Assembly (NCBI GenBank): GCA_003342815.1
Contig: PTEX01000205.1
Coordinates: 578,252 to 642,251, forward strand
Length of the DNA stretch: 64,000 bases
Direction of reading: 5' to 3'
From: Eudromia elegans
Taxonomy: Eukaryota > Chordata > Aves > Tinamiformes > Tinamidae
Made by a program: the position numbers and the translations under genes. The notes below the pieces were generated by a model, which saw only the letters and a program-made list of their open reading frames with translations, was not told the origin of the DNA and did not search any database. How positions within the stretch are numbered: the first letter of the stretch is position 1; every line of letters begins with the position of its first letter. Positions 1-9,600 of the stretch are shown here, in pieces.

Positions 1-1761
1 CAAGCTTTTGTTCCCATGTTGCTGCCGTGTTAGCACACAGGGCACAGCGGGTGCCGAGCAGAGCAGGCATGCGAGCAGCCTCGCCCCGCTCCTGCTGGCA
101 GCGGCAGCAGCACCAGGGCAGCGGCAGCAGCAGCACCAGGGCAGCGGCAGCAGCACCAGGGCAGCAGCAGCAGCAGCAGCGCCAGGGCAGGCTGCACTCC
201 CCAGCACGTGCAGCAGCAGGGGCTGTGTGTGCTCCAACACCCACTCCTGCCGGCTGAGCGCCTGCAACCCGGAGCCTGCGGAGGCTCCAGCCCCGGCCGA
301 GCAGCTCCCTCTGGCGCTGCACGCCGGGGAGCTCCAGCTCTGCTCTCCACAGCGCTTCCCTCCCGTCCCTTGCCCTGGCGGGCCCTGATGCTGCTTACCA
401 CTTCGCTCTCCACCCCAGCTCTCGGGGGACAGCGCGCTCGTTCCCAAGCGGGCTCGCGAGGAGTCCCTGCAGCTTCCTTAAGCAGCCTCCAGCACACTGA
501 AACACATCGGTCACCACTCATCAAACCGAGTGCTCCTCTGCACCCAGACCGCCTGTTCCCCTGGAGGAGGCGCAGTGATCAGCTCACAGCATCACCAGGC
601 CTGCCAAATGGGTGGCCAAGCAAGACTGTTCAAAACCTATTTAGTTCAGGAGTGCATTAGGACAGCTACACTGTTGCATTTGCTATGACCTATATACAAT
701 TTATATTCCCCACGGTGTGTATTTATAATGTGCTTGTAATGACAGTTTGACTCACTGAGAAAGAAAACAGAATTGATTGCATGAAGAAACGAGGGAACAT
801 CTCACAGATTAGAGTACTGCCCCTATACAAGAGGAATAATCCATGTTCATCCCATGATCTGGGGTCCAGGAGCCAAGAAAACAGGTAGTGCAGCAGGGAG
901 AGAGTTGGTGTTCAAACCTGCCCGTGGGATCAGGGCTGCCTGTCCGTGTGCTGCCGGGCAGAGGGGGGAGCCAGGAGACCGGTCCGCACGCGAGCACAGC
1001 ACGTTCACATCACCCTTTTCTGCTCCCGTGGGCAGGGAGCATCGCTGTGCTGTGGCACTGCCAGGGCTTGGCGCTGCAAAGACATAGGGGAGCATCAGCT
1101 TGCGGATAATAACGCTGGGCTTTTATACAGCACTTAATGCTGAGCACGTCTGCGAGCGGAGCACAGAGCCCCTCAGGAAGGGGGATCAGCTCCGCGGAGT
1201 CCTCAGCAGGGAAATGGAGAGCAGCAGTGACATGTGAGACGGGCGGTGAGGTGAACTCGGGTCCGGTTCCCAAATCCTGCTGCGTGAGCAGTCCGGAGTT
1301 GGCCCTCAGGCTACTGGAGTTACCTCAGCCACAAGGCACCGAGTTCAGACATGGCTCCAGACGCTCCATATCCCCTCGCCCTCACTCCTCCTCCTCCTCC
1401 TCAGACAACTGCTGCACAAGGGAGCAGGCTCAGGCCCCTTGGTGCGTGAGCCGGGAACTGCGGCGCTCTACCCGGAGCCGAGGGTGGCATTGCAGTCCCC
1501 AGGGTGTCTGATGTTCTCCACAGAGGCTGCGTGACAGGCCTTGGGGACACCCTTCAGGCCCTGCCCCAGCTGCCAGGGACACTGCATCCCGCCAGCTCTG
1601 GGGTCTGTCCCTGAGCAGACCCACAGCCCTTCCCGCCCCATGGAGAGGCTGGTGCCGGCTGGCTCAGGGCGCCCCTGGACTCCCAGCCATGCTGCAGCTG
1701 GAGCCCCTGCAGCCCCGCAGGAGGGAAAAGCTCCACCGCAGAGGTCACTTGGGGTCTTCAC
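1..1761. other. No recognised gene; left flank of acyl-CoA dehydrogenase remnant
   Basis: GC-rich stretch with a CAG-rich repeat near its left end. The last recognisable exon of the minus-strand acyl-CoA dehydrogenase remnant ends at 1762 with an intact GTGAAG donor, so further exons would be expected here. I looked for the C-terminal VLCAD segments on the minus strand and did not find them. Open frames in this stretch are low-complexity Ala/Gly/Pro/Gln/Ser frames without family resemblance. Confidence 0.5.
97..190. repeat. CAG-rich imperfect triplet repeat
   Basis: The stretch alternates CAG/CGG triplets with CACCAGGG blocks (units such as GGCAGCGGCAGCAGCAC repeated). It reads as poly-Gln, poly-Ala or poly-Ser depending on frame, but no gene-like context surrounds it. 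I treat it as an imperfect microsatellite. Confidence 0.7.
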
Positions 1762-1863
1762 CCGGACAACTGTCAATGCCACAAACAGCCGGAGGATGTC
1801 GTCGGTGCCCTCAAAGATGTGGAAAATCCTCGAGTCCCTCAAGATCTTCTCAATGCCCGCCTC
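1762..1863 (-). pseudogene. VLCAD-like exon with catalytic Glu
   Basis: 102 bases, 34 codons, between acceptor TTGTTGCAG and donor CGG|GTGAAG. It reads EAGIEKILRDSRIFHIFEGT then DDILRLFVAL, against [20 protein letters not shown]...NDILRLFVAL. The Glu of the FEGT motif is the catalytic base of acyl-CoA dehydrogenases and is kept. This is the best-preserved piece of the gene. Confidence 0.88.
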
Positions 1864-2016
1864 CTGCAACAAGGGGGACGCTGCAGCCAAGCAGGATCTG
1901 CCAGGCGCCCAGGGCATGGCAAGGCATGCACACAGAGCACCAGGCACTGCTGACCATGGGGCTTCACCTGGGTCCTTCGCCCTCCCCTCCCTGGCTGTCA
2001 GGGCACGTTCCTTTAC

Positions 2017-2079
2017 CTGCACATATCCCGTTCCTCCAAGGACCTGGATGACCTCATCTGTGACATGCCAGGCCACTTC
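2017..2079 (-). pseudogene. VLCAD-like exon, open
   Basis: 63 bases, 21 codons, between acceptor TCCCTAG and donor CAG|GTAAAG: EVAWHVTDEVIQVLGGTGYV plus Q, matching [20 protein letters not shown]. It is the well-conserved C-terminal domain segment that packs near the flavin in this family. Boundaries and frame are intact. Confidence 0.85.
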
Positions 2080-2608
2080 CTAGGGATAAACACGCCAGGA
2101 ACATTTCCCACGGGAGCGCAACCCCTGGGAGCCTTCACCCCACAGGCTCTGCTCTTGCACCCCTCCTTGCACCCCAGCCGCCTGCACTCCTGCTAGGCAG
2201 ATGTGTGAGGTGATCCTGGACTAGTATTACGTTACTAGCAGCAAGCAGTCAGCCCAGACCAGGCAAATAAAGGCCTCTGGCTGCATTTGCACCCAGGCTG
2301 GGCCATGGCCATTAGCACAAAGAGCAGCAGAGCCGAAGTCCAGCGCCGCATGCAGGGAGCAGCAAGGTTGGTCAAGAAGAGCTGACCCCAGCCCTCAGCA
2401 TCACACCCCCAACCAAGGGACTCTCTAGGCCTCACACAGAGAGACCAGGCGAGAGGAGATGCTGAACCTATGAGAGGACCCTTCCCTGGGGCAAACAGCC
2501 ACGGCCAGACCCTGGAGCTCATCCCTCCACCACGAGGGGTGGCAGCAGAAAGCAGTGCTCAGGCCCTGCCATGGGAGACGTGGACGTGTAGTAACTAAAA
2601 ACACTCAC

Positions 2609-2695
2609 CAAAGCAAAGGTCTTGCTGACGGCAGCCTCCAGCTTGTAGTCAGACACCTTCATGTCCACGTTGGCACTCAGTACGCAGGACATGGA
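2609..2695 (-). pseudogene. VLCAD-like exon with lost splice acceptor
   Basis: 29 codons from SMSCVLSANVD to LEAAVSKTFAL, with no gap against the family segment SMAYMVSANMD...IEAAISKIFGS. The donor TTG|GTGAGT is intact. The expected acceptor position reads CTCCTCTGCCA instead of ...CAG, so the normal AG is absent. Nearby upstream AGs would add 11 or 14 bases and shift the frame. Confidence 0.75.
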
Positions 2696-2791
2696 TGGCA
2701 GAGGAGCTGCTGGTGAGGCCACGCGTCCCCCGGCAAGGCAGAGCGCAGTGGCACCGGCTTCTGCTAATCGGGGAGTCAACGCGCTCCTCAC

Positions 2792-2891
2792 CTCGGTGAC
2801 ATCGTGCGGCACGGCCACCCGGGCAACGTTCTCCTGAACAGCCCCGTAGTCGCTAATCTTGTCTGCAGACTGCGTGCGGTTCGCGCCAGGT
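2792..2891 (-). pseudogene. VLCAD-like exon, open
   Basis: 100 bases between acceptor GCTAGGCAG and donor GAG|GTGAGG. Joined to the previous exon it continues AKAVRPGANRTQSADKISDY, then GAVQENVARVAV...VTE, against NRTQFGEKI...GLIQEKLARMVM...VTE in VLCAD. The invariant Phe-Gly of QFGEKI is Ser-Ala here. No internal stop. Confidence 0.75.
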
Positions 2892-4462
2892 CTGCCTAGC
2901 GCTGCACCAGAGCACGTTATCACCGCGAGAGGGGGAGGCGGGTGAGACACGGGGCTCCCTGGAAAGGGAGCTCTGTCAGGAGGCAGCGGCAGAGCTGCCC
3001 CTCCACTTCCACCTGAACCGACGCAGTGAGTGCTGCGCCCATTAACAGGGCTTAGGAGCAACCCGCTCTTTCCCTCCTGGAGCTTGCAAATCCCACCCTG
3101 CTGCTTTTTCTGCACTCCAAGGGTTCCATCTTTTCAGTTCAGATCACCAAAGGAGGTGCTTTGGAGGGGCTCAGGCAGGAGGTCCCACACTCACAAGTTA
3201 AACTGAGGCTGGGAAACACCCAACAGACTCTCCCATTAGGACAGCCCGTCACTTCCAGCCATCACTGCTGAACCCCCTAACCACACACCATACGGGAGAG
3301 GGGATTTTTAAGCATCTCTGTTCTGAAGGACCAAGCCACACGGCTCCACACGGCCCTCAGACCGTAAGGACACAGGCATATGTGTTTGGCTGTGCCCATG
3401 AATAGCTGCTCTGAGGCCACCGCATCCCGGCGCACATGCCTGGTGCTGAAACACTGGCCCGAGTGTTTTCCAGAGTGCAGTTTACATTAAACAAGAAATA
3501 AACAACAAATTCAGTAGTCAATGCCCTGACTTTGTTTCAATACATAGTTACACTATGAGGTGGCACAGAGATGCCATTCATGCGAGTTTGAATCAAACAA
3601 GTTAGGAGATTTGTCAGAAATACTGGTTTAGGCAGTGTTAAAGATGCTTTTATCTATGCTTCGCTCTCTAGGGATATTAGCCAAGCATCTATTTCAGGGT
3701 AAAGAGGCTCGGGGTGAGACAACAGACACTTTATTCTATTAGCTTAAATGTTTCTGCAAACACATTTGTGGCTGTCATGCTGTGCATGCCCAGCCGTAAT
3801 TATTCTTGCACAACATTTGTCACCCGTGGAATACAGCAGTTTTAAGAGTGTCATGGGAACTCCCTCGGGGTGGGAGCCTGGGGCTGATGTGGAGCCTACA
3901 AGTGCCCGGGTGCAGACAGAGATGGCGGGGAGCTCCTGGTCCCCAGCAGAGCGTGCCAGAACCGGGCGCAGGGCCAGGACGTGCCACATTGCCAGCCCTG
4001 CCTCCTGGGTATTCACAAGCCATCTTCCTGCTCCTGATACCTGCAGGTAGCCACGGCCGTCCCCACAGCTTGCAGGAACCAGGCATTCCACATGTGAGCG
4101 TGGAGAAGTGCCATAGGAGTGAAACCCGGGTTAAGAGGAGCTTTACAGGGCACAGACACAGTCTTAGGGCCTCGCTTGTCAGTGAAGATTGCAGCAAGAA
4201 AACGTGCAGAAGGTGCGTGAGGCTGGGGCTTGGGGCAGAGGCTGAGAGCACCCGCGGGAGCGGAGGATGGAGAAACGTCTCCTGTGTGCACACAGGCTCT
4301 GGCAGTAAACCCCCATGTGAGCAAAAGCAGCTGCCAGCAGCATCTCCAACGGGTGCCGACCCCAAGAAAACGATGGGGCTGGCGGAGCGCCGCGCCGCCT
4401 GACGACAGCCCCACACCGAGCCAGGCGGCCGCGCTGCCGAACCTTCTTCAAGCGGGTTCTAC

Positions 4463-4634
4463 CTCACGGCTTTGGCGATCACTCCTTGCACGGCCCCAGC
4501 CAGGGTAGACACCATCCTGAAATGGAGATGTTATTCAGTATCTTCATCGCCACCTTGAAGCCTTTCCCGAGGCCTCCCAGCGGATTTTCCGCAGGCACTT
4601 CTACGTTATCAAAGCGACACTCAGCTGTATTGGA
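4463..4634 (-). pseudogene. VLCAD-like remnant, fused exon with frame break
   Basis: The frame reads [20 protein letters not shown], then [13 protein letters not shown], matching the VLCAD segment [20 protein letters not shown]...GFKVAMHILNN. The family continues GRFGM; here the next 13 bases are ATCTCCATTTCAG, which looks like a splice acceptor tract, and a shifted frame resumes with [17 protein letters not shown]. The GRF codons are missing. An AG|GTAGAA donor ends the exon, and its phase (two bases) fits the next exon exactly. Confidence 0.75.
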
Positions 4635-5582
4635 GCAGAACAGGACTGCTCCAAACACCCACTGGGTGTCCCCAGCGGGACGCTGGCATAGCCACGCTCC
4701 TCCCCGTGACCGAGCTGCGTGGCCTTAGCAAGGGGCATTCCCTATCCTCATTTCCTCCCTGTTTTAGTCATGCTCCTTGGAGCAAACAGCTGCAGTGTGC
4801 AAGGGTTGGGGTTAAATACCATTAGGAGCAGCAGGGGAATGTGCTCTGCTGGGCACACAATGGTTGAGCACCTCTGAGCCGCTGGAAATCAGGCAAGAAA
4901 TGCAAAGGCACGAGGTGCGGGCAGTCTGCTGACCCATTGTCATAGTAACTCCGGTTAAAGTCTCACCAGGAAAACGGCTTCTCACACAGCATTTCACCCC
5001 CAAGGTGCCAAGCACCATGAGCAGCCCGTGACAGCACGATCGCTCCATCAGGACAGCCCGAACGATATGCAGCGACGGGCGACGCAGAGCTTCCCCCGAG
5101 GCACGGTTCAAGGCCACGGACACATACTTGTTGAGTGATGGTTAACTTCAGCGCAGCCAGGGCCAAGGCAGCGGGCAGTGCCAACGTCTGCCTGCAGCGC
5201 GGGCGTCTCCCTCCCCACGGCTATAGAAGTTCAGGGAACTTTATAACTCTTCTTTAGCAGCCATCACAGGGACATCGATGCCATTTCTTGTTCTACCATA
5301 AGAGAGTAATCCAACCTATGGAAATGCAGAGTGCCAGCGGCTATTCTGACAGCAGTTACAGGAACAAAACGAGCCAAATAGCATCGCACGGTGATGCCTA
5401 TGCCTGGCTTTTTGTGCTCTCCAACATGGACGGGGCAGTGACACGGAGGCTTGGCTGGCACGGGCAGACTGATTTGCTCAGGACATTCAGCAAGCTGGTG
5501 TCAGCAACAGGATCAGAACTGCTGGATCTCAGGCCTTGACCCAGGTCTTTACATCATGCTGTTGACCCAGACCAGCTCTCAC

Positions 5583-5703
5583 CTGGTTACTCCCCTGAAC
5601 ACTCGCTCCACGATGAAAGCAGAAATTCTTTCTTTCGTTTCACCTGTTCCTACTTTAATTGTGTCTTGGCAACTACAGTGAAGAGGTCGGCTACCGCCCG
5701 GTA
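5583..5703 (-). pseudogene. VLCAD-like remnant with two frameshifts
   Basis: Acceptor TTGCAG and donor CAG|GTGAGA are intact. One frame reads VADLFTVVAKT, matching LADIFTVFAKT. About one codon later the match moves to another frame: VGTGETKERISAFIVERVF, then RGVT, matching [21 protein letters not shown]. Staying in the first frame meets TAG at once. The join with the preceding remnant is also one base short. The two shifts go in the same direction and do not cancel. Confidence 0.75.
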
Positions 5704-5989
5704 CTGCAACACCGAGCAGACAACGAAGCAGGGAGCGTTTTCTCCGCGCAGCCCACACATCATTGCTTTGGTTCTCTGCTCTCTTTTCCATGGATTTTGT
5801 GATTCCATGGCCTGCATGTGCATCATGCAGGATTGTTTCATGAGGGATAACTGCAACAAAAACAACTATTCCCTATACAGCTGACAACGCCCTCCGAAGT
5901 GGCCTTACGGAGAGGCAGACGCTGCCCAGCCTGGGCTCTGGGGCAGGACCCTTAGCCGAGGACGAGGACACGCCCGTCCCAGGCCTCAC

Positions 5990-6008
5990 CTGATCCAGAT
6001 GTTGCCAT
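5990..6008 (-). pseudogene. VLCAD-like remnant, GNIWI segment
   Basis: Between a GTGTGCAG acceptor and a CAG|GTGAGG donor lie 19 bases reading (D/N)GNIWI plus the first two bases of a Ser codon, matching NGSKLWIS of VLCAD at the end of the middle beta domain. The sequence just upstream is a TG/CA-rich repeat, which may have replaced the rest of this exon. The identification rests on few residues and on its position directly before the next remnant. Confidence 0.45.
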
Positions 6009-6010
6009 CT

Positions 6011-6135
6011 GCACACACGCGTGCAATAGGTGCAGCTGTGTACATGTCTGTGTGTGTCTGTGCCTGTACATATGGATACCTGTGCACACACCCCTGTGCA
6101 CGTATGGGCACGGGTACATGTGCAGGTGTGTCTGA
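6011..6135. repeat. TG/CA-rich imperfect repeat
   Basis: Runs of TGTGTGTCTGTG and CACACACC with interruptions. It occupies most of the short space where the missing VLCAD exons would lie. Confidence 0.6.
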
Positions 6136-6186
6136 GCATCAGGATATTTTCAGATCCCTACAGAAACAGGGGCTGCCACTGACTTC

Positions 6187-6248
6187 TCAGAAGCGGGTGC
6201 AGGGATCGAGCACAGCTTGCAGGGACCGCGTTTCCTCCTCCGTAAGGG
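6187..6248 (-). pseudogene. VLCAD-like remnant with in-frame stop
   Basis: After acceptor CTCCTTCAG the frame reads ALTEEETRSLQAVLDPCTRF followed by TGA, then EVS. The family counterpart is [20 protein letters not shown] followed by EEVN, so resemblance is clear on both sides of the stop. The TGA (6187-6189) replaces the second Phe and a Glu, as if three bases had been lost. Beyond EVS the resemblance ends. Confidence 0.62.
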
Positions 6249-6573
6249 CTGAAGGAGGATGGCCTCATTAGCAAGATATCCTGCAGCCTCGTTACCTTAT
6301 CCAGCACTTGCCCTTGCCAAGCGGGGGGGAGAACACGTGCTCGATGGTGAGTCAGCAGCGCAGCCAGCGCAGCCCTACGCCTCGGCCGCCGCCTCGGGGC
6401 CGCTGCCAACCGCATGGCACGCCTCACCCGCTGCCTGGGGACGGCCGCTCTCCCGGGGCAGCCTGGCCGTGCGCCCAGCACCACCCGGCAGCCCCGCACC
6501 CGGCCCGCTGCACGACCACCAAGGCCAGCGGCACACTAGGGCGAGCGGCACCAGCGCTCCAACGTGACCCCCG

Positions 6574-6643
6574 ACGGGAAAGGGGAGACGTCGGCAGGCA
6601 CGAGCTGCCCGTTGATGATGGTTCTGACAAAGGAGGGGGATTC
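6574..6643 (-). pseudogene. VLCAD-like remnant, N-terminal exon
   Basis: After a good acceptor (CTCTTTCCCAG) the frame reads ESPSF..., then GQLVPADVSPFP, matching the VLCAD segment ESKSF...GQL...VFPYPS that precedes the first dehydrogenase domain. The phase needed by the next remnant (one base left over) would put the exon end at 6574, but the bases after it are CGGGGG, so no GT donor is present there. Confidence 0.65.
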
Positions 6644-9600
6644 CTGGGAAAGAGGTGGTGATGAGGCCATGGCAGAGGTGTGCCCCAGCAGAGGGGACGC
6701 CTGAGGGCAGGAGCCCGCAGCGCGGGACAGCGCAGGGAGCAGCTGCAGAGCCCTGGCGGGTGGCCCCACAGCACGCGGCGCGGCAGGGGACACTGAGGAT
6801 GCGGCTGCCCGCCGTCCCCAGGGAGCAGTTCCGCGTGTCCCTGGGTGCCCCCTCCTGTTCCCAGAATTGCCCGTCAGCTGCTCTGACGACACCCTGCTCC
6901 CGGCGCGCCGGGCGTCAAGGACAGACGGGGACACGGCAGAGGCAGACTCCCCTGTGCCGGGTGACGCAGCACGGCACATGGCACGGCCCTGCCGCCGCCC
7001 CCCAGCCTCAGCTGCTGCACCCGGCTCGCAGCCAGTCCCCAGGACCGCACACGGCTCCGCCGCCAGCCCCATCTCCTGTGCCCAGACACCTCTGTGCGTC
7101 CCGCCCCTCCGGCGCTCCCAGCATTTGCGGACACCGAGGTTCTTCCAGCAAGTTCCCACAGGGCGGCAGGGGTATCGAGGCGGCCGCTCACGTGGGGAGG
7201 CTGCAGAGCTGCTGGAACCCTGCGGAGCCTCCGTGCACTGCGATGCCACAGGCCACATCGTTGCCAGCCCTTGGGTGGCACTGGTGGAAGCCAGAGAACA
7301 ACGCCGGAGCAGGGCAAGGAAGCGGCTGTGTTGGACACCCAGCCCAGGCCAACTCGACCTCTAGATCATGCCATGAAGAGGCAGTTCATTAATATCAAGA
7401 TGCTGCAAGAGAAGGAACTGCACACGCATGGGAGCACGAAGGAGACCCGCACACAAGCCTGCACAGCAGCCTCGTGCCTCCCAACACACTGCCGACAGGG
7501 AAACTTATTTCACATCAGTGTCTATAGGTGAAGACACAGCCCTTACCTTCCTGAACAAGCGACTGGGGATGATCACAAAATGGCTGCGTCCCTGTGGCTT
7601 TTCCAGCACTGCTGAGAACAAACCACTGTACCTGGCTCCAGGCCAACCCCGGAGGTGGGGCTGGCTCGGTTATAAATTTTCACATTATTTGCAGCTCTCT
7701 TCAATTCCGGGTGCCTGCTTGCTAGCTGAGAGACTTGCTGGTGTTGCTTTGGGTTTGTTTCTAGTGCACTTCTCAGCTTTGTTGTTGCAAAACAGCAGCT
7801 GAAAGGATTTCTGTTCACACATCACGGCATTCAGGTCGGGATCTCCAAGCTGCAGAGACAAAACCATCCCGTGCTTCCAAAGTCCTCAAGCTTCTAAGAT
7901 GTTAAATGAGACTCGTGTTTCGAGGTGAAATGTTAAATGAGACTCGTGTTTCGAGGTGCACTGGGCGGCAGCACTGCAGAGCTGGGTCCCGAGCTGGCCG
8001 GCCCACCTGGCACAAGCAAGGGACGTGAAGGCGCCAGCTCCCCTGCGCTCCCCGCGGAGCTGCTGGGCCAGCACCTCTCTGTACCAGGCAGAGCCTCAGC
8101 ACTGCTTTGGGCCTCCTGGGCCCGTCACGGAGATCTTTAGCACAGCTTCCTAATTTGGCATGTTTAGCACCATTACAACTTTTTTACTTCTTCAGTTGAT
8201 AATGCTGATATTTCTCTTTGGTATCTTTGGCCATCACTTGGGAGCATATGGAGACATTCTGATTAGCAGCATTATCTAAGAGAAGTCGCATCTTACTGCC
8301 TGCAGACGCTTCTCCAAACACTGCTTTCTCCCTGGACAGCAGTATTTCCCATTGTATTACACATTCCCACTTGGCATAGTATCCTTACTGACCAGCTCTG
8401 CAACTGCTTAAGCTCTTCAGCTTCAGGAGAACAACAGTCCTAGGATTTTAGCCACTCATGACAGTGGCAAAGCCATGCAAAGCCCAGAGGAGGGAGCAAC
8501 CCTCCTCACCACCCGTGCAGTTCATTGTACAGATCACTGCATGCAAGACCATCCATGAGACACCTCCACAGCAATGCCCATGCTCCTGTCTCTGACACAC
8601 CACCCACCTGACACAAACTTCCTCTGCAGCTCCTGCCCCTTCACCTTCTGTTTCCTCTTCGCTTTTTGAGACCATCTTCACTCCCTTCACCTGCATTAAG
8701 TATTTCGCCTTCTAAATTCCCCCTCCATTTGCAGTCAGTGGTGTTTTCCTGTTGAGACTAAGTCAAGAACACAGGTGCCAGCAGGTAGGGACACACTGGG
8801 ACTTAGCAGGACAGAGGGAACCCGCCACTATTTGTGGGACACAGATGGCCCCTGGAGCCTGCCCAGGTGGCCCTTGCTCGCCTCCCGACCCGAGGTCACA
8901 CAAATTAATGAGCGTGTAATGAGGTCAAAAGACCTAGGAGTGCCATGACCTGAAGGAAGCAATTCTTGACATAAACCTTGCTTTTTTTCTTTATGGTTCA
9001 ATACCACAGCATTGCAGAAACTGAAAGAGCAGGAGACAGAGATTACCCTGGAATCCTCTGGATAACAGGCTTTCCAAGCACCATGGCATCTCCAGCGAGT
9101 CAAATTTTTTTCTTCCACGTCAGTTCTTCCTCATGCATACAGCAGATTTTTGAGATGATTACTCTGTCTACACCATTACTTCAGAAAGACAAACATGAGT
9201 TATTAAATTCTCACAATCTTTTTAACCTACCAATTCAAATTCAGCTATTAAAGTCTTAATAGGAAACTATTTTTAAATAGGAAAACATAAAATAACCAAA
9301 TTAAGAGGCAGTGTATATAAGGAATAAAAACATAACAACAACAACAAAAAAACACCTCATCTTCTCCTGCACAGGGCTCTCCCTCACCTCTCTCCTGCAG
9401 CCCCACAAAATCAAACCCCAATTTTCACAGAACACTGAAGAGCTATTGGAAATACAAGATAGAAATCAACCTCCTCAGTCATCTGGACTTTCCTTTGCTG
9501 CCCAGGGTTTATGAACACCTACACTGTACACAAACATTTGATACTTGCTCTACCAGCACCAGTCTGCACCTCTCACCACTGAGCGTCATCCCAGAACACG

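Larger units (their letters stand above)
1762..6643 (-). pseudogene. Decayed very-long-chain acyl-CoA dehydrogenase-like gene (VLCAD family)
   Basis: Eight exon remnants lie in correct order on the minus strand: 6643-6574, 6248-about 6187, 6008-5990, 5703-5583, about 4634-4463, 2891-2792, 2695-2609, 2079-2017, with a ninth at 1863-1762. Together they match the N-terminal lead-in, the middle domain and the C-terminal helical catalytic domain of VLCAD, a mitochondrial FAD enzyme that starts beta-oxidation of long-chain acyl-CoA. Phrases such as FEGTDDILRLFVAL and NRTQ fit VLCAD better than ACAD9 (which has FEGTNEILRMYIAL). Lesions: an in-frame TGA at 6187-6189, frameshifts in the 5703-5583 exon, an exon joined to an acceptor-like tract near 4517-4530, and a CAG-to-CCA change at the acceptor of the 2695 exon. 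About 130 residues between the 6248 and 6008 exons have no counterpart; only about 180 bp separate them. The last exons remain open with matching phases. It could instead be a gene with assembly errors, but the number of independent lesions argues for a pseudogene. Confidence 0.72.

Noticed and set aside
5375..5435. Minus-strand phrase VGEHKKPGIGIT resembling VLCAD VGMHDLGVGIT
   Set aside because: It lies out of order (between remnants that encode later parts of the protein), is short, and has no resemblance on either side. A moved fragment is possible but chance is as likely.
6300..6340. Minus-strand phrase AWQGQVLDK resembling TWQGLKELG of VLCAD
   Set aside because: Too short and lies upstream of a remnant that should precede it.
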